A stretch of 35,910 bases of DNA. Origin: Desulfobacterales bacterium. GTDB taxonomy: Bacteria > Desulfobacterota > Desulfobacteria > Desulfobacterales > JAHEIW01. Both the position numbers and the translations under genes were made by a program. Under the pieces are notes generated by a model, which was given only the letters and a program-made list of their open reading frames with translations, did not search any database and was not told the DNA's origin. The stretch spans positions 1-35,910 of the forward strand of contig JASJAN010000045.1 in NCBI GenBank assembly GCA_030066985.1. The letters run 5' to 3'. This document shows positions 14,478-23,401 of this stretch, piece after piece; position 1 is the first letter of the stretch, and every line of letters begins with the position of its first letter.

Positions 14478-15209
14478 ATGCGAAGCATCCTATTCTGGGC
14501 CTTGCTGCCATTTATACTGCCGCAGGCCCTTTATGTCCGCAAAACCGCACCTCGCTTCTCGGCAGCAGGCGGGTCCCGGGAAGGTATTGCGGGTTCCGGG
14601 AAAAAATATCACCTGATTGCCATCGGTGATTCCATTATCGCAGGGGTCGGCGCCTCAACTCTTGCGAAAGCGCTGGTGGGTCGAACCGCAGAGCGGCTAG
14701 CCGTATTGTGCAATTGCGCCATCAGCTGGAAGACGATCGGGCGCATCGGGGCAGTGTCAAAACAGGTGATCGAGCGGCTTGTCCCCCAGTTGCCCGAAAA
14801 GCGGCCGGATATCATGGTCGTGTCTGTGGGTGTCAATGATGCCACCTCGCTGTCCAGTGTGGTCAAATGGCGCCAAAACCTTTCAAAACTTTTGGGCGCT
14901 CTGGTCGCTTATGCCCCCGACGCTACCATTGCTGTTGCCGGCATACCGCCGCTCAGAGGCTTCCCGATTTTGCCCCAGCCCATGCGGGCCCTGTTCGGCA
15001 TCCGCGGTGAAACCTTTGACAGGGTCCTGCGGCAAGAAATCGCACGGCACCAAAATGCGATTCACGTCCCCCTGGACTTTGAACCGGAGCCGCAGATGTT
15101 TTCGGCCGATGGCTTTCACCCATCGGAGGAAAGCTATCAAGAGTTTGGTGAGATGATGGCAAGCGGGATAGCCGCGCGACTCGAGGCCAAAGAATCCAAA
15201 AACGCATAA
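14478..15209 (+). CDS. SGNH/GDSL hydrolase
   Basis: A 243-residue esterase-type hydrolase. Block I is IAIGDSIIAGVGA (catalytic Ser near residue 53). Block III is VVSVGVNDATSL (Asn) and block V is SADGFHPSEESYQ (Asp and His of the triad). The N terminus MRSILFWALLPFILPQALYV is hydrophobic and may be a membrane anchor or signal, placing the enzyme outside the cytoplasm. The length fits single-domain lysophospholipase-type members. The acyl substrate is unknown. Confidence 0.88.
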   Translation: MRSILFWALLPFILPQALYVRKTAPRFSAAGGSREGIAGSGKKYHLIAIGDSIIAGVGASTLAKALVGRTAERLAVLCNCAISWKTIGRIGAVSKQVIERLVPQLPEKRPDIMVVSVGVNDATSLSSVVKWRQNLSKLLGALVAYAPDATIAVAGIPPLRGFPILPQPMRALFGIRGETFDRVLRQEIARHQNAIHVPLDFEPEPQMFSADGFHPSEESYQEFGEMMASGIAARLEAKESKNA

Positions 15210-15336
15210 TCCATCTGCGGCCATCTGGTGCTATCAACCATCGTATCGAGCAAAATCTTGCGCCTGGTTTTGATATAGGATATCAAGCGTTAGGAATTTT
15301 TAGATATACCTAAAACTCAACCCAGGCACAGGAGAC

Positions 15337-15735
15337 ATGATGAGCTCAATGGTCAGTCGGCCTCCGGCCGCAGATTCCGAACGGGCGTTAAAGCATTTTG
15401 AAAGTTTGCTTGAATTTGAAACAGATTGCTGGGATGTGCATCATGCCATGACCAACGATCGTCAAGACTTTGTGCTGCTCGATGTTCGGGGAGAAAAACT
15501 TTACAAAAAAGGGCATATCAAAGGCGCCGTCAGCCTGCCGCATGCCCGTATTAACGAAGACACGCTCAATGCCTATCCGCCGGATACGCTGTTTGTGGTC
15601 TATTGCGCCGGCCCGCATTGCAATGCCACTGAAAAGGCTGCGGTTCGATTGGCCAGGCTGGGCCGGCCGGTAAAAAAAATGATCGGCGGTGTTACCGGCT
15701 GGATCGATGAAGGCTTCAGCCTTGTTCAGGTTTGA
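15337..15735 (+). CDS. Rhodanese-like sulfurtransferase
   Basis: 132 residues, one rhodanese domain. The family signature FVLLDVRGEKLYKKGHIKGAVSLPH is followed by the active-site loop VVYCAGPHCNAT, with the persulfide-forming Cys at about residue 90 and a second Cys five residues on. The C terminus is the usual GGVTGWIDEGF. It transfers sulfane sulfur in the cytosol. AGGAG lies 2–6 bases before ATG 15337; the adjacent ATG at 15340 has better spacing and may be the true start. Confidence 0.9.
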   Translation: MMSSMVSRPPAADSERALKHFESLLEFETDCWDVHHAMTNDRQDFVLLDVRGEKLYKKGHIKGAVSLPHARINEDTLNAYPPDTLFVVYCAGPHCNATEKAAVRLARLGRPVKKMIGGVTGWIDEGFSLVQV

Positions 15736-15852
15736 TGTCGGGGGATATTTTTTTGCATCATGAAAACCTTAAAATTACTGTATCCCGAGCGGCAAATGCT
15801 GGGCATGCATCTGAGCCTGATAATTAATTGACTTGAAAATGAGGAGATTCTT

Positions 15853-16488
15853 ATGAAGGTCATATCTATTTTCGGTGGTCCGAGAAGAAAAGGAAACACG
15901 GCAACCGTTCTGGGTTGGGTAGAAGCGGAATTACAATCTCAGGGGCACCAGGTCAAACGAATTAATTTAGCTTCCAAAAAGATCAATGGATGTATCAGCT
16001 GTTACAAGTGCAAGGATAAACCAGACGAACCCGGCTGTGTTCAAAAGGATGACGGCCCAATGATCATCGATCAGATGGTGGCCAGTGATATTGTTATTTA
16101 TGCCTCGCCCTTGTACTACTGGGGCTTTAGTGCCCAGATGAAGGCACTGATTGACCGCTGCTATTGTCTTTACAGGGGGGAATGCGGCGCACCGAATCAT
16201 ACGTCTTTTGTCGAAGGTCAGCGCCAGGCACTGATCGTGACTGCTGCGGATCCATTTGAAAACAATGCCGAACAGGTTCTGACCTCGTTTCAAAGAATGC
16301 TGGTATACAATAAGACCCATTCCGCCGGTGAGCTATTGGTCTGCAATAGCACCACCCCGGCAGAACTGGGCGAAGATGTTAAGGATCAGGCCGGTCAATT
16401 TGCCAATCAATTATTTGCCGCAACCCAAAGGCCCTATGCGCTGCTGATTCCCGGCGGGGCCATAAAACTGGTTCCGCAAGGCGAATAA
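15853..16488 (+). CDS. NADPH-dependent FMN reductase/iron–sulfur-flavoprotein-like
   Basis: A 211-residue flavodoxin-fold protein. The FMN phosphate loop is GGPRRKGNTATVL (residues 8–20). Residues 47–62 hold CISCYKCKDKPDEPGC, spaced C-x2-C-x2-C-x8-C, close to the compact motif that binds a 4Fe-4S cluster in archaeal-type iron–sulfur flavoproteins. The flavin loop SPLYYWGFSAQMKALIDR follows. It probably carries electrons or reduces small quinones or oxidants in the cytosol. GAGGAG lies upstream of the ATG. A radical SAM gene follows after 40 bases, and it could be that enzyme's reductant. Confidence 0.88.
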   Translation: MKVISIFGGPRRKGNTATVLGWVEAELQSQGHQVKRINLASKKINGCISCYKCKDKPDEPGCVQKDDGPMIIDQMVASDIVIYASPLYYWGFSAQMKALIDRCYCLYRGECGAPNHTSFVEGQRQALIVTAADPFENNAEQVLTSFQRMLVYNKTHSAGELLVCNSTTPAELGEDVKDQAGQFANQLFAATQRPYALLIPGGAIKLVPQGE

Positions 16489-16528
16489 AACCGATTCGTT
16501 TCCCTTTAGGAAGAAAAGAGGTAAACCG

Positions 16529-17323
16529 ATGCGCATTTCGACATGCACCCAGCGCCCGATTCTAATACCCTGCAACCTGCAAAACATTGCGTACCAGGTT
16601 GACCCGTACGTTGGTTGCGGGCACTACTGCTACTACTGCTATGCCCTTAACCAGGCTGAGACAGACTGGGAAAAGGAAATTCACATACATAGTGACATAG
16701 CCGGTCAACTCGCTGAAGAACTGGAAAATATATCTCCACAGAAGATCTATCTGAGTTACTACACCGATCCGTACCAACCCTGTGAAGACGAGCAGCGCCA
16801 GACCCGCAGGGTTCTGGCGCTGCTCTTGGAAAAGGGGTTTTGGGTAAGTATACTCACCAAGTCTGATCTGGTCGTTCGCGATATGGATCTGTTGCAGGAA
16901 ATGCAGGATGCCTCGGTCAGCGTCTCGGTGGCCTTTAACGACAACCGTGTCCGCCAACAGTTTGAAGCCCATACCATCGATACCGAGGACAGAATTGAGG
17001 CGTTGCGGAAATTAAGCGCAGCCGGCATCAAGACCAATGCCCTCATCTGCCCGGTGATCCCGTATATTACCGATGTGAAACCGCTGATTGATATGCTCGC
17101 GCCCCACACGGATACCATCTGGATATACGGACTCAGCATGCAGGCACGCTCGGATCGAAACTGGCAAAACCTTGAAAGCATCTTGCAACAGCATGTTCCT
17201 GACTTGAAGGATAAAATTAAAGAAGTGGTCTTTTCAAACGACCATTCCTATTGGGCCCAACTCCGGCAGAAATTAGAACAGCTGCAGAAAGATCAACAGC
17301 TCAATCTGAATATCCATTTATAA
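16529..17323 (+). CDS. Radical SAM protein, SplB-like
   Basis: 264 residues. Cys30, Cys34 and Cys37 in YVGCGHYCYYCYA bind the SAM-cleaving 4Fe-4S cluster. The downstream KIYLSYYTDPYQPCE and GFWVSILTKSDLVVRD segments are typical of the spore-photoproduct-lyase-related (SplB-like/Rv2578c-type) group. That group is much broader than true DNA repair lyases, so the reaction is unknown. AGAGG precedes the ATG. It is immediately downstream of the cluster-binding flavoprotein, a plausible electron donor. Confidence 0.88.
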   Translation: MRISTCTQRPILIPCNLQNIAYQVDPYVGCGHYCYYCYALNQAETDWEKEIHIHSDIAGQLAEELENISPQKIYLSYYTDPYQPCEDEQRQTRRVLALLLEKGFWVSILTKSDLVVRDMDLLQEMQDASVSVSVAFNDNRVRQQFEAHTIDTEDRIEALRKLSAAGIKTNALICPVIPYITDVKPLIDMLAPHTDTIWIYGLSMQARSDRNWQNLESILQQHVPDLKDKIKEVVFSNDHSYWAQLRQKLEQLQKDQQLNLNIHL

Positions 17324-17404
17324 CAATTTTGATTGTGGACGACTCGAAAGCTTTAGCAAGCATGGCACAAGACCTGACTATCAGTATGTGCCCGTAGCAA
17401 CAAT

Positions 17405-17758
17405 ATGATGAAACTCATTGTCGTAGAAGCGCACAAATCAAACTATCCGGATCCCATTCATTTCCAAAAAGGGGATCGTTTGATGATCGCAAAGAGAGAC
17501 ACTGAGTTTAAGGGCTGGATTTGGGTGACGACTAAGGATGGTAATCAGGGCTGGGCACCGGTACAGTACCTCCAAATCATAGATGAACGAAAGGCAGTTG
17601 CCAAACAAAATTATACGGCCGTTGAACTGGATACCTGTGCTGGTGATGAACTGCTGCTGCATGATGAGGTCAATGGCTGGGGATGGGTTGAAAAAAAAGA
17701 TGGTTCCAGCGGGTGGGTGCCGATGAATACCACAAAATTGCATAGTGATTCCATTTAA
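17405..17758 (+). CDS. Tandem SH3-like domain protein
   Basis: A 117-residue protein made of two repeats of an SH3-type fold. The first contains GDRLMIAKRDTEFKGWIWV and GNQGWAPVQYL. The second contains GDELLLHDEVNGWGWVEKK and GSSGWVPMNTT. There is no signal peptide, so it is presumably cytosolic, unlike the cell-wall-binding bacterial SH3 proteins. Partners are unknown. ATG 17405 and 17408 are both possible starts. Confidence 0.8.
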   Translation: MMKLIVVEAHKSNYPDPIHFQKGDRLMIAKRDTEFKGWIWVTTKDGNQGWAPVQYLQIIDERKAVAKQNYTAVELDTCAGDELLLHDEVNGWGWVEKKDGSSGWVPMNTTKLHSDSI

Positions 17759-17802
17759 GGGCTTTTGCTGCATCGAATTCTAATCCTTTGAGCAGGCAAC
17801 AA

Positions 17803-18480
17803 ATGATTTTTTTTGATATTGACGAAACCCTGTTGAACAACAGCGCGGCAGAGCGAGCGGCTGCCGACAAATTTTATGACCTCCATAAAGATGTGCTGCA
17901 GGAACCGCTGGATGCGTTTATTGATCGCTGGCAATCATTAACCGAGTGCAATTTTCAGCGCTATCTATCCGGCGAGCTTTCCTTTCAGGGGCAACGACGC
18001 GAGCGCCTCAGGCAAGTTTTTGCAAATAGACGATCTATAAGTGATGCTGAAGCCGACACCATCTTTGATGTCTATCTTCGCTTTTATGAAAGCAGCTGGC
18101 AGTTGTTTGCCGATGTTGAGGACTGCCTCGATGATATGAGCGATTTTCATTTGGGTATTATTTCCAACGGTGACGCTTTTCAGCAGCGGCAAAAGCTGGA
18201 GGCATTGGGAATTTCCGATAGATTTGCAACGGTTGTGATCTCCGGTGACATCGGTATGACAAAACCGGCTTCAGAAATATTTCACCTGGCCTGTGAAAAA
18301 GCCGGGTCAAAACCATCTGAATGCTGGCACATCGGAGACGATTTGAAGGCCGATGTTAAAGGCAGTCTTGCGGCGGGGATGAATGCCGTCTGGCTAAATC
18401 GAAACGGCAAAGCGCAGTCGACCGGAATTACGACGATCAAATCTTTGGCAGAACTGATGGGCAAAATAAGTGCAGAATGA
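17803..18480 (+). CDS. HAD-family hydrolase
   Basis: A 225-residue HAD-fold phosphatase. Motif I is MIFFDIDETLLNN, with nucleophile Asp5 and acid Asp7 at the very N terminus. Motif II is LGIISNGD, motif III is the Lys in GMTKPASEIF, and motif IV is HIGDDLKADVKG. The helical cap between motifs I and II indicates a small phosphorylated substrate. ATG 17803 gives a standard HAD N terminus; an in-frame TTG at 17788 is the alternative. Confidence 0.9.
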   Translation: MIFFDIDETLLNNSAAERAAADKFYDLHKDVLQEPLDAFIDRWQSLTECNFQRYLSGELSFQGQRRERLRQVFANRRSISDAEADTIFDVYLRFYESSWQLFADVEDCLDDMSDFHLGIISNGDAFQQRQKLEALGISDRFATVVISGDIGMTKPASEIFHLACEKAGSKPSECWHIGDDLKADVKGSLAAGMNAVWLNRNGKAQSTGITTIKSLAELMGKISAE

Positions 18481-18497
18481 GTTGCGGAAAGGCCTAA

Positions 18498-19184
18498 ATG
18501 ATCTTTGTTGATCAATATGATAGCTCTTTTTGGGAAAAATTTGCCTTCAGCGGCTGGATATTGTTGACCCTTTTTGTGTGTTTGTGGCTGCTGTTTGCCG
18601 ATTATATGACATCGAGCATGTGGCTGAAACAGTACCAATTGGCCGGCGATCCGCTCAGACGAATACTCCTGGCGGTGGGTTTGATCATCTACTATGTACG
18701 ACTTCAGATCACCGTCTGGGTTTTCCAGAAACGCCGCTGGACATGGTCTGAAACGATAACCATTACGACTTTCATCTCACTGGTTTTGCTTGCTGTCGCC
18801 TGGTTTGGCGGTAACAACAAGCAACAGGTGGGTATTGTCGAGGTGATCGGCATCCTGCTGTACCTGGCAGGCTCTTATCTGAATACCTATTCCGAGTACG
18901 CACGGCACATATGGAAATTAAAAACGAAAAACAAGGGGCAGCTGTATACGGAGGGATTATTCCGCCTGTCGATGCATATCAATTATTTCGGCGACCTTGT
19001 CCTTTTTACCGGGCTTGCCATGCTAACAGCCCGCCTTGGTATGCTGCTGATTCCCTTGTTCATGACGGTAAATTTTATCTTCAATATCATCCCGGCGCTC
19101 GATCGCTATCTTGAAACAAAGTATAAAGACGAATTCAGAGAATACGCCAGTAAAACCAAAAAACTTATCCCGCTGATATATTAG
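18498..19184 (+). CDS. DUF1295/isoprenylcysteine-methyltransferase-like membrane protein
   Basis: 228 residues with about six membrane helices. The C-terminal part carries TEGLFRLSMHINYFGDL, in the position of the RHPNYFGE element of DUF1295 and ICMT-type enzymes, then YLETKYKDEFREYASKTKKLIPLI, the family ending. Members are membrane methyltransferases or steroid-reductase-like enzymes. Here His-Ile replaces His-Pro in the conserved element. The substrate is unknown. Confidence 0.8.
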   Translation: MIFVDQYDSSFWEKFAFSGWILLTLFVCLWLLFADYMTSSMWLKQYQLAGDPLRRILLAVGLIIYYVRLQITVWVFQKRRWTWSETITITTFISLVLLAVAWFGGNNKQQVGIVEVIGILLYLAGSYLNTYSEYARHIWKLKTKNKGQLYTEGLFRLSMHINYFGDLVLFTGLAMLTARLGMLLIPLFMTVNFIFNIIPALDRYLETKYKDEFREYASKTKKLIPLIY

Positions 19185-19260
19185 CGCTGTTTGCCACAAA
19201 AACCCGGCACAAAGACCTAATCCATGATACAATTAATAAAAAATATTCCTAACAATATGG

Positions 19261-19593
19261 ATGGTCTTTGATATGAAGAACTTTAAAGCACTAAAATTCG
19301 GGTACACCCTGCTAAGCGGCATTCTGGTACTAGCGGGGATTTCGGCTGTGTTTTACGTTGGCGCTTATATGAACAAAGGGCATCCGCCGGCATCCGGCAT
19401 TTATGCGCTCATCGTCGTGCTGGTGATTACACCTTTATCTGTTTTGAGTTTAATTGCAGCTTTTATCGGTGCCAATAATTATTCCGGCCGCCGGTTAGGC
19501 ATATATTTCGTATTTCTAGGCATCAATATTTTCTATTTGTTCTGTATCGGCCAGGTCTGGTTTTATAAGGCCATTCTGGGCAAGCCCATTTAA
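19261..19593 (+). CDS. Small three-helix membrane protein, unknown
   Basis: 110 residues from ATG 19261; ATG 19273 would remove four residues. Three membrane helices are visible (LLSGILVLAGISAVFYVGAY, ALIVVLVITPLSVLSLIAAF, IYFVFLGINIFYLFCIGQVW). There are no recognisable motifs, and no strong ribosome-binding site is seen. Confidence 0.65.
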   Translation: MVFDMKNFKALKFGYTLLSGILVLAGISAVFYVGAYMNKGHPPASGIYALIVVLVITPLSVLSLIAAFIGANNYSGRRLGIYFVFLGINIFYLFCIGQVWFYKAILGKPI

Positions 19594-19660
19594 TTGATCA
19601 TGAGCTTAAACCTCAAGGGCTCGGCGGCGCGGTGCTGACGCCGATAATCGAATTAAACAT

Positions 19661-20281
19661 ATGGAAGCCATTCAACTCAAATCCCGCTACGATCACCAGG
19701 GCAAGGCAAAAAAATACGAAAGAACCTATGCCTTTTATGATGATCACGGACAACTCTATACGATGTGCGATGTTTATGGCGCCTGCATATCTGCACCCAC
19801 AGTTTATTCAAGTGCGAACCGTGAAAGCATGAATTTTACGATGGCGGCCAAAGGAAAATTGATGAATGCCACCTATTTTCTTGAAGACCCGGGCGGTGCA
19901 CGGTTTGCCACCATCACCCGCAAAGGCATCGGCTTTCGCTGGAAGATTTTAGGTCAAAATGATCAGGAAATAGCACGGATTATCGATCCGGCCAGCAGGA
20001 AAGAAGCATTTTTCCGCGATTTAATGAGCGCTCAGCCAGACAGCTATGCGGTGATGTCTAACGCGGACATGATCGCCATTGTCAAAAAAGAGGACCTGCA
20101 CAAAGCCATACGGATCAAACCCAAAAACGTCCTCGGTAAATTGATGGATAAGGTTATTCCGCAGCGGGGGCTGACCATGCGCTTTGAGCCGCAGCACACC
20201 CTTGCGGTCGATCATCGGGCGCTGGTGGCCGGGATGACGCTGCTGGAGGTCCATGACATCAAAGGTGTCAACAGACAATAG
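19661..20281 (+). CDS. LURP-one/Tubby-like fold candidate
   Basis: A 206-residue soluble protein. Repeating strand segments such as YDHQGKAKKYERTYAFYDDHG, TYFLEDPGGARFATITRKGI and RWKILGQNDQEIARIIDPAS resemble the beta-barrel of LURP-one/scramblase-like proteins. The similarity is by pattern only, and I would not rely on the family name. No active-site residues are known for that fold. It precedes the SDR gene by 66 bases. Confidence 0.55.
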   Translation: MEAIQLKSRYDHQGKAKKYERTYAFYDDHGQLYTMCDVYGACISAPTVYSSANRESMNFTMAAKGKLMNATYFLEDPGGARFATITRKGIGFRWKILGQNDQEIARIIDPASRKEAFFRDLMSAQPDSYAVMSNADMIAIVKKEDLHKAIRIKPKNVLGKLMDKVIPQRGLTMRFEPQHTLAVDHRALVAGMTLLEVHDIKGVNRQ

Positions 20282-20347
20282 CCTGCGCGGCAGCGACGAT
20301 GAAAGAACATCGTCCGGCGCCGGCAGTCAAATCCGGAGGTGCACAAA

Positions 20348-20944
20348 ATGAGAATCATCGTCGTAGGCGCCAGCGGCACACTGGGCAAAGCCGCGGTAGA
20401 TGCGCTAAAGCAGCAGCATGACATCATTCAGGCCTCTAGAAACAGTGAGGTCCAGGTGGATCTGAGCGATCCCGCATCCATTAAAGCCATGTATGCGCAG
20501 GTAACCGATATCGATGCGGTGGTCTGTGCGGCTGGCGATGCACGTTTCGGGCCGCTGGCGGATCTGACTGATGCCGATTTTGATTTGAGTCTGGGCAATA
20601 AGCTGATGGGACAAATCAACCTGGTTCGTTTCGGCCGCGAGCACCTAAATGAAGCCGGCGTCTTTACGCTGACCACCGGGATGCTGGCGCATATGCCCAA
20701 CGCAGCCACCGTAATGCTGACGATGATCAACCGCGCGCTGGAGGCTTTTGTGGAAGCCGCCGCACTTGATATGCCCAGAAATCAAAGACTGAATGCGGTC
20801 TGTTCGCCCATGGCCAAGGAAACCGCCGAAAAAATGGGCTGGGGGCCGGGCGGGGTGCCGGCCGCAGAAATAGCCAAGTATTATGTTCAGTCGCTGGAAA
20901 GCGACCTTAATGGGGCGCTGATCGGGCCGGCCCATAGTGATTAA
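20348..20944 (+). CDS. Short-chain dehydrogenase/reductase, compact form
   Basis: 198 residues with an N-terminal nucleotide-binding loop MRIIVVGASGTLGK (G7-x2-G10-x2-G13) and VDLSDPASIKAMYAQV. The catalytic YxxxK of classical SDRs is not visible; the corresponding region reads LTTGMLAHMPNAATVMLTMIN. It may be a non-catalytic member or use another proton relay. ATG 20348 is chosen because GGAGG lies 9 bases upstream, over an in-frame GTG at 20339. Confidence 0.85.
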   Translation: MRIIVVGASGTLGKAAVDALKQQHDIIQASRNSEVQVDLSDPASIKAMYAQVTDIDAVVCAAGDARFGPLADLTDADFDLSLGNKLMGQINLVRFGREHLNEAGVFTLTTGMLAHMPNAATVMLTMINRALEAFVEAAALDMPRNQRLNAVCSPMAKETAEKMGWGPGGVPAAEIAKYYVQSLESDLNGALIGPAHSD

Positions 20945-20970
20945 ATAAAATTTTTAAAGGTAGAGCGAAT

Positions 20971-21660
20971 ATGAAGACCATTGGCCTGCTGGGCGGCATG
21001 AGCTGGGAGAGCACCGAGCTTTATTATCGCTGGATTAACGAAGAGACCAAACGCATCCTGGGTGGACTGCACTCGGCCCCGATCGCCATGGTCAGCGTGG
21101 ATTTTCAGAAAATAGAGGCGCTGCAGCACAAAGGCGACTGGGCGGCAGCCGGTGATATTCTGGCCCACGCGGCAGGTCAGGTGGAAGCCGCCGGCGCGGA
21201 TTTTTTGCTGATCTGCACCAATACCATGCACAACGTGGCCGCCCGGATAGAGGCGGCTATCCGCATTCCCCTGCTGCACATTGCCGACGCCACTGCCGGT
21301 CAAATCCAGCAGGCCGAAATGGACACGGTTGGATTGCTGGGCACAAAATTTACGATGGAGCAGGACTTTTACAAGGGCCGCTTGCAGCAAAAAGGCATCA
21401 ACGTGCTGGTCCCCCCGGATGAGGACCGCGCCATCGTCCATCGAACAATCTATGAGGAACTGTGTCTGGGCAAAGTGCTCGACAGCTCGCGCCAGGAATA
21501 CTTGCGGATTATCGATCAGCTGCACGACGAAGGCGCACAGGGGGTTATCGAAGGCTGTACCGAAATCGTCATGCTCGTCCAGCAACAGCATACCCGGGTA
21601 CCCCTTTTTGACACCACCGCGATTCATGCCCGCCAAGCGGTTGCCGAGGCGCTCAAATAA
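20971..21660 (+). CDS. Aspartate/glutamate racemase family protein
   Basis: 229 residues. The N terminus MKTIGLLGGMSWESTELYYRWIN is characteristic. The two catalytic cysteines of cofactor-independent racemases are present: Cys82 in LLICTNTMH and Cys196 in VIEGCTEIVM. The length matches YgeA/aspartate racemase. It interconverts L- and D-aspartate or a related amino acid in the cytosol. AAAGG is upstream. It follows the SDR by 26 bases and may be in the same transcript. Confidence 0.92.
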   Translation: MKTIGLLGGMSWESTELYYRWINEETKRILGGLHSAPIAMVSVDFQKIEALQHKGDWAAAGDILAHAAGQVEAAGADFLLICTNTMHNVAARIEAAIRIPLLHIADATAGQIQQAEMDTVGLLGTKFTMEQDFYKGRLQQKGINVLVPPDEDRAIVHRTIYEELCLGKVLDSSRQEYLRIIDQLHDEGAQGVIEGCTEIVMLVQQQHTRVPLFDTTAIHARQAVAEALK

Positions 21661-21876
21661 GGTCAGCCGTATGACGGGGTCGTCGACCGGCACAGGCGAT
21701 GTCCGTTAAGCTTTAAACCACCGGAGCCTTCTGAAATTAAAAACCATCCAATTAAATACCGTTATCTTTTTATCAGCGCTGCTATATTAATCGTCCTGAT
21801 CAACTTTGCGATTGTCGGTTTTGCGCCCTATTTCATCGTCCTCATACCCGCCTTCCCTTTTTGCCTGCTGTTCGTT

Positions 21877-22392
21877 TTGCCGATATCCCGACAATATGTC
21901 GGCCAACCGGATACAGCGGGCCTTATCGGTGCGGGAATCGGCGCACTGATATCTGTGCTTCCGGTAACCGTTATTCTAACATACGATATGATAACTGGCT
22001 GGAAAGGCGGTGCCGATATCGAGCTGGGGATGCTTTATCTGTTTTTGCCCGTGTATTCAGCTCTCATTATGGCCCTGGGATATTTTATCGCTGAAACGGC
22101 AAGTTTGATGCGTCAGCGAAATTTTAGCAGGGTACCCGAGATTTTAAGATCCCTGTCTTTGTTCATCGGTATTGGATTCAGTTTTTATTTTCTGCTAAAG
22201 TCACATAGCGCTTACACCCTGTGGCGCTATTACAAAATAGAAGATCCATCCGCCGCTGAACTATACGGGATCGATGTTTGGCTATTTGCCATAATGTCAG
22301 CCGCTGCCTTGCTTATTCCGATTGTCATTTATTTAATGACGCGAAAAAATAAACAAGGAAATAAGGATATGGATCTAACTGAACCATCATAG
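21877..22392 (+). CDS. Multi-helix membrane protein, start uncertain
   Basis: 171 residues from TTG 21877, with several membrane helices (LIGAGIGALISVLPVTVIL, LYLFLPVYSALIMALGYF, LSLFIGIGFSFYFLL, WLFAIMSAAALLIPIVIYL). The frame stays open upstream to beyond 21736 and encodes more hydrophobic sequence (LFISAAILIVLINFAIVGF … FIVLIPAFPFCLLFVLP). The real protein may therefore start near 21736, possibly at an ATT codon with GGAG upstream. No ATG or GTG is available there. No family recognised. Confidence 0.65.
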   Translation: MPISRQYVGQPDTAGLIGAGIGALISVLPVTVILTYDMITGWKGGADIELGMLYLFLPVYSALIMALGYFIAETASLMRQRNFSRVPEILRSLSLFIGIGFSFYFLLKSHSAYTLWRYYKIEDPSAAELYGIDVWLFAIMSAAALLIPIVIYLMTRKNKQGNKDMDLTEPS

Positions 22393-22401
22393 GGGCCGAA
22401 C

Positions 22402-22995
22402 ATGCATGTTTACATCATATTTGCACACCCCGGTCAGGATACTTTCAACCGTGAGGTTCTGAACACCTTTGTGCAGGGGCTAAAAGATGCCGGTCACACA
22501 TACGACATCGGTGATTTGTACCGCATGGACTTTCAAACTGACATGGATCCGGTGCAATACCTGCGGGAGGTCGGGCTCGACCCGGCAGTGCCGGTCCCGG
22601 ATGATATCAAGGCCGAGCAGGTGAAAATCAATCGGGCCGATGCGCTGGCGTTTATTTACCCGGTGTGGTGGAGCGACTGCCCCGCCAAATTAAAGGGCTG
22701 GTTTGACCGGGTGTGGACCTATGGGTATGCTTATGTTTATGATGAAAACGAGGCACGCTACACCCGGATTGACATCCGCAAGGCCCTTGTCATCTGTTCG
22801 GCCGGTCACCCGGTAGAGCACCTTGAAAAGACCGGCATTGCCGAAAGCATGCGGCAGATCATGCTCAATGATCGCCTGCTGGGCATCGGCGTAAAGGAAG
22901 CCCGGATGGAAATTCTGGGCGGCATGATGCCCCAAGACAATACCTACCGGCAATCCAACCTTGAAAAGGTCTATCAACTGGGCAAAAATCTGTGA
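22402..22995 (+). CDS. NAD(P)H quinone oxidoreductase, flavodoxin-like fold
   Basis: 197 residues. The N-terminal MHVYIIFAHPGQDTFNREVL, the flavin-binding FIYPVWWSDCPAKLKGWFDRVW and YGYAYVYDENEARYTRI are hallmarks of the MdaB/KefF/NQO-type family. These use FAD or FMN to reduce quinones by two electrons in the cytosol. The length is right for the family. It begins 9 bases after the membrane protein stop. Confidence 0.92.
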   Translation: MHVYIIFAHPGQDTFNREVLNTFVQGLKDAGHTYDIGDLYRMDFQTDMDPVQYLREVGLDPAVPVPDDIKAEQVKINRADALAFIYPVWWSDCPAKLKGWFDRVWTYGYAYVYDENEARYTRIDIRKALVICSAGHPVEHLEKTGIAESMRQIMLNDRLLGIGVKEARMEILGGMMPQDNTYRQSNLEKVYQLGKNL

Positions 22996-23020
22996 GGCTG
23001 TGGTCATCTGATTTAAATTC

Positions 23021-23311
23021 ATGATGATTTTCAATTACTCGGGTCATATGTTTGAATTCAATCCATTCAGCAATGAAAAACGAACACTACAAATCCTGTT
23101 CTGGGTAATCATACCACTCATTTTCTTTGTTTTCTTTCGCCTTTTCTGGCTGGTCTTTGGTTTAATATATGGTGGATTAGTGTCAATGATCCTTGGATCA
23201 CGATTTAGCGGGCTGATTTCAATTATCTCATTAGCAACCGCACTGGTATTTACATTTTTGACTTGTCGATACCTGTATCAGCAATTTAAGAAGCATATTA
23301 TTGGAAAATGA
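23021..23311 (+). CDS. Small membrane protein, unknown
   Basis: 96 residues with two to three membrane helices (ILFWVIIPLIFFVFFRLFWLV, LIYGGLVSMILG, LISIISLATALVFTFLTC) and a basic C terminus (QFKKHIIGK). ATG 23021 and 23024 are both possible. AT-rich relative to its neighbours. No family recognised. Confidence 0.55.
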   Translation: MMIFNYSGHMFEFNPFSNEKRTLQILFWVIIPLIFFVFFRLFWLVFGLIYGGLVSMILGSRFSGLISIISLATALVFTFLTCRYLYQQFKKHIIGK

Positions 23312-23401
23312 TTAGAATTAGGATGAAGACTTTAAGGCCCTGATGAACTTGTTAACGATTTGCCGCAGCAATATAAACATCGCGCATGAAAGGATACAAT
23401 T

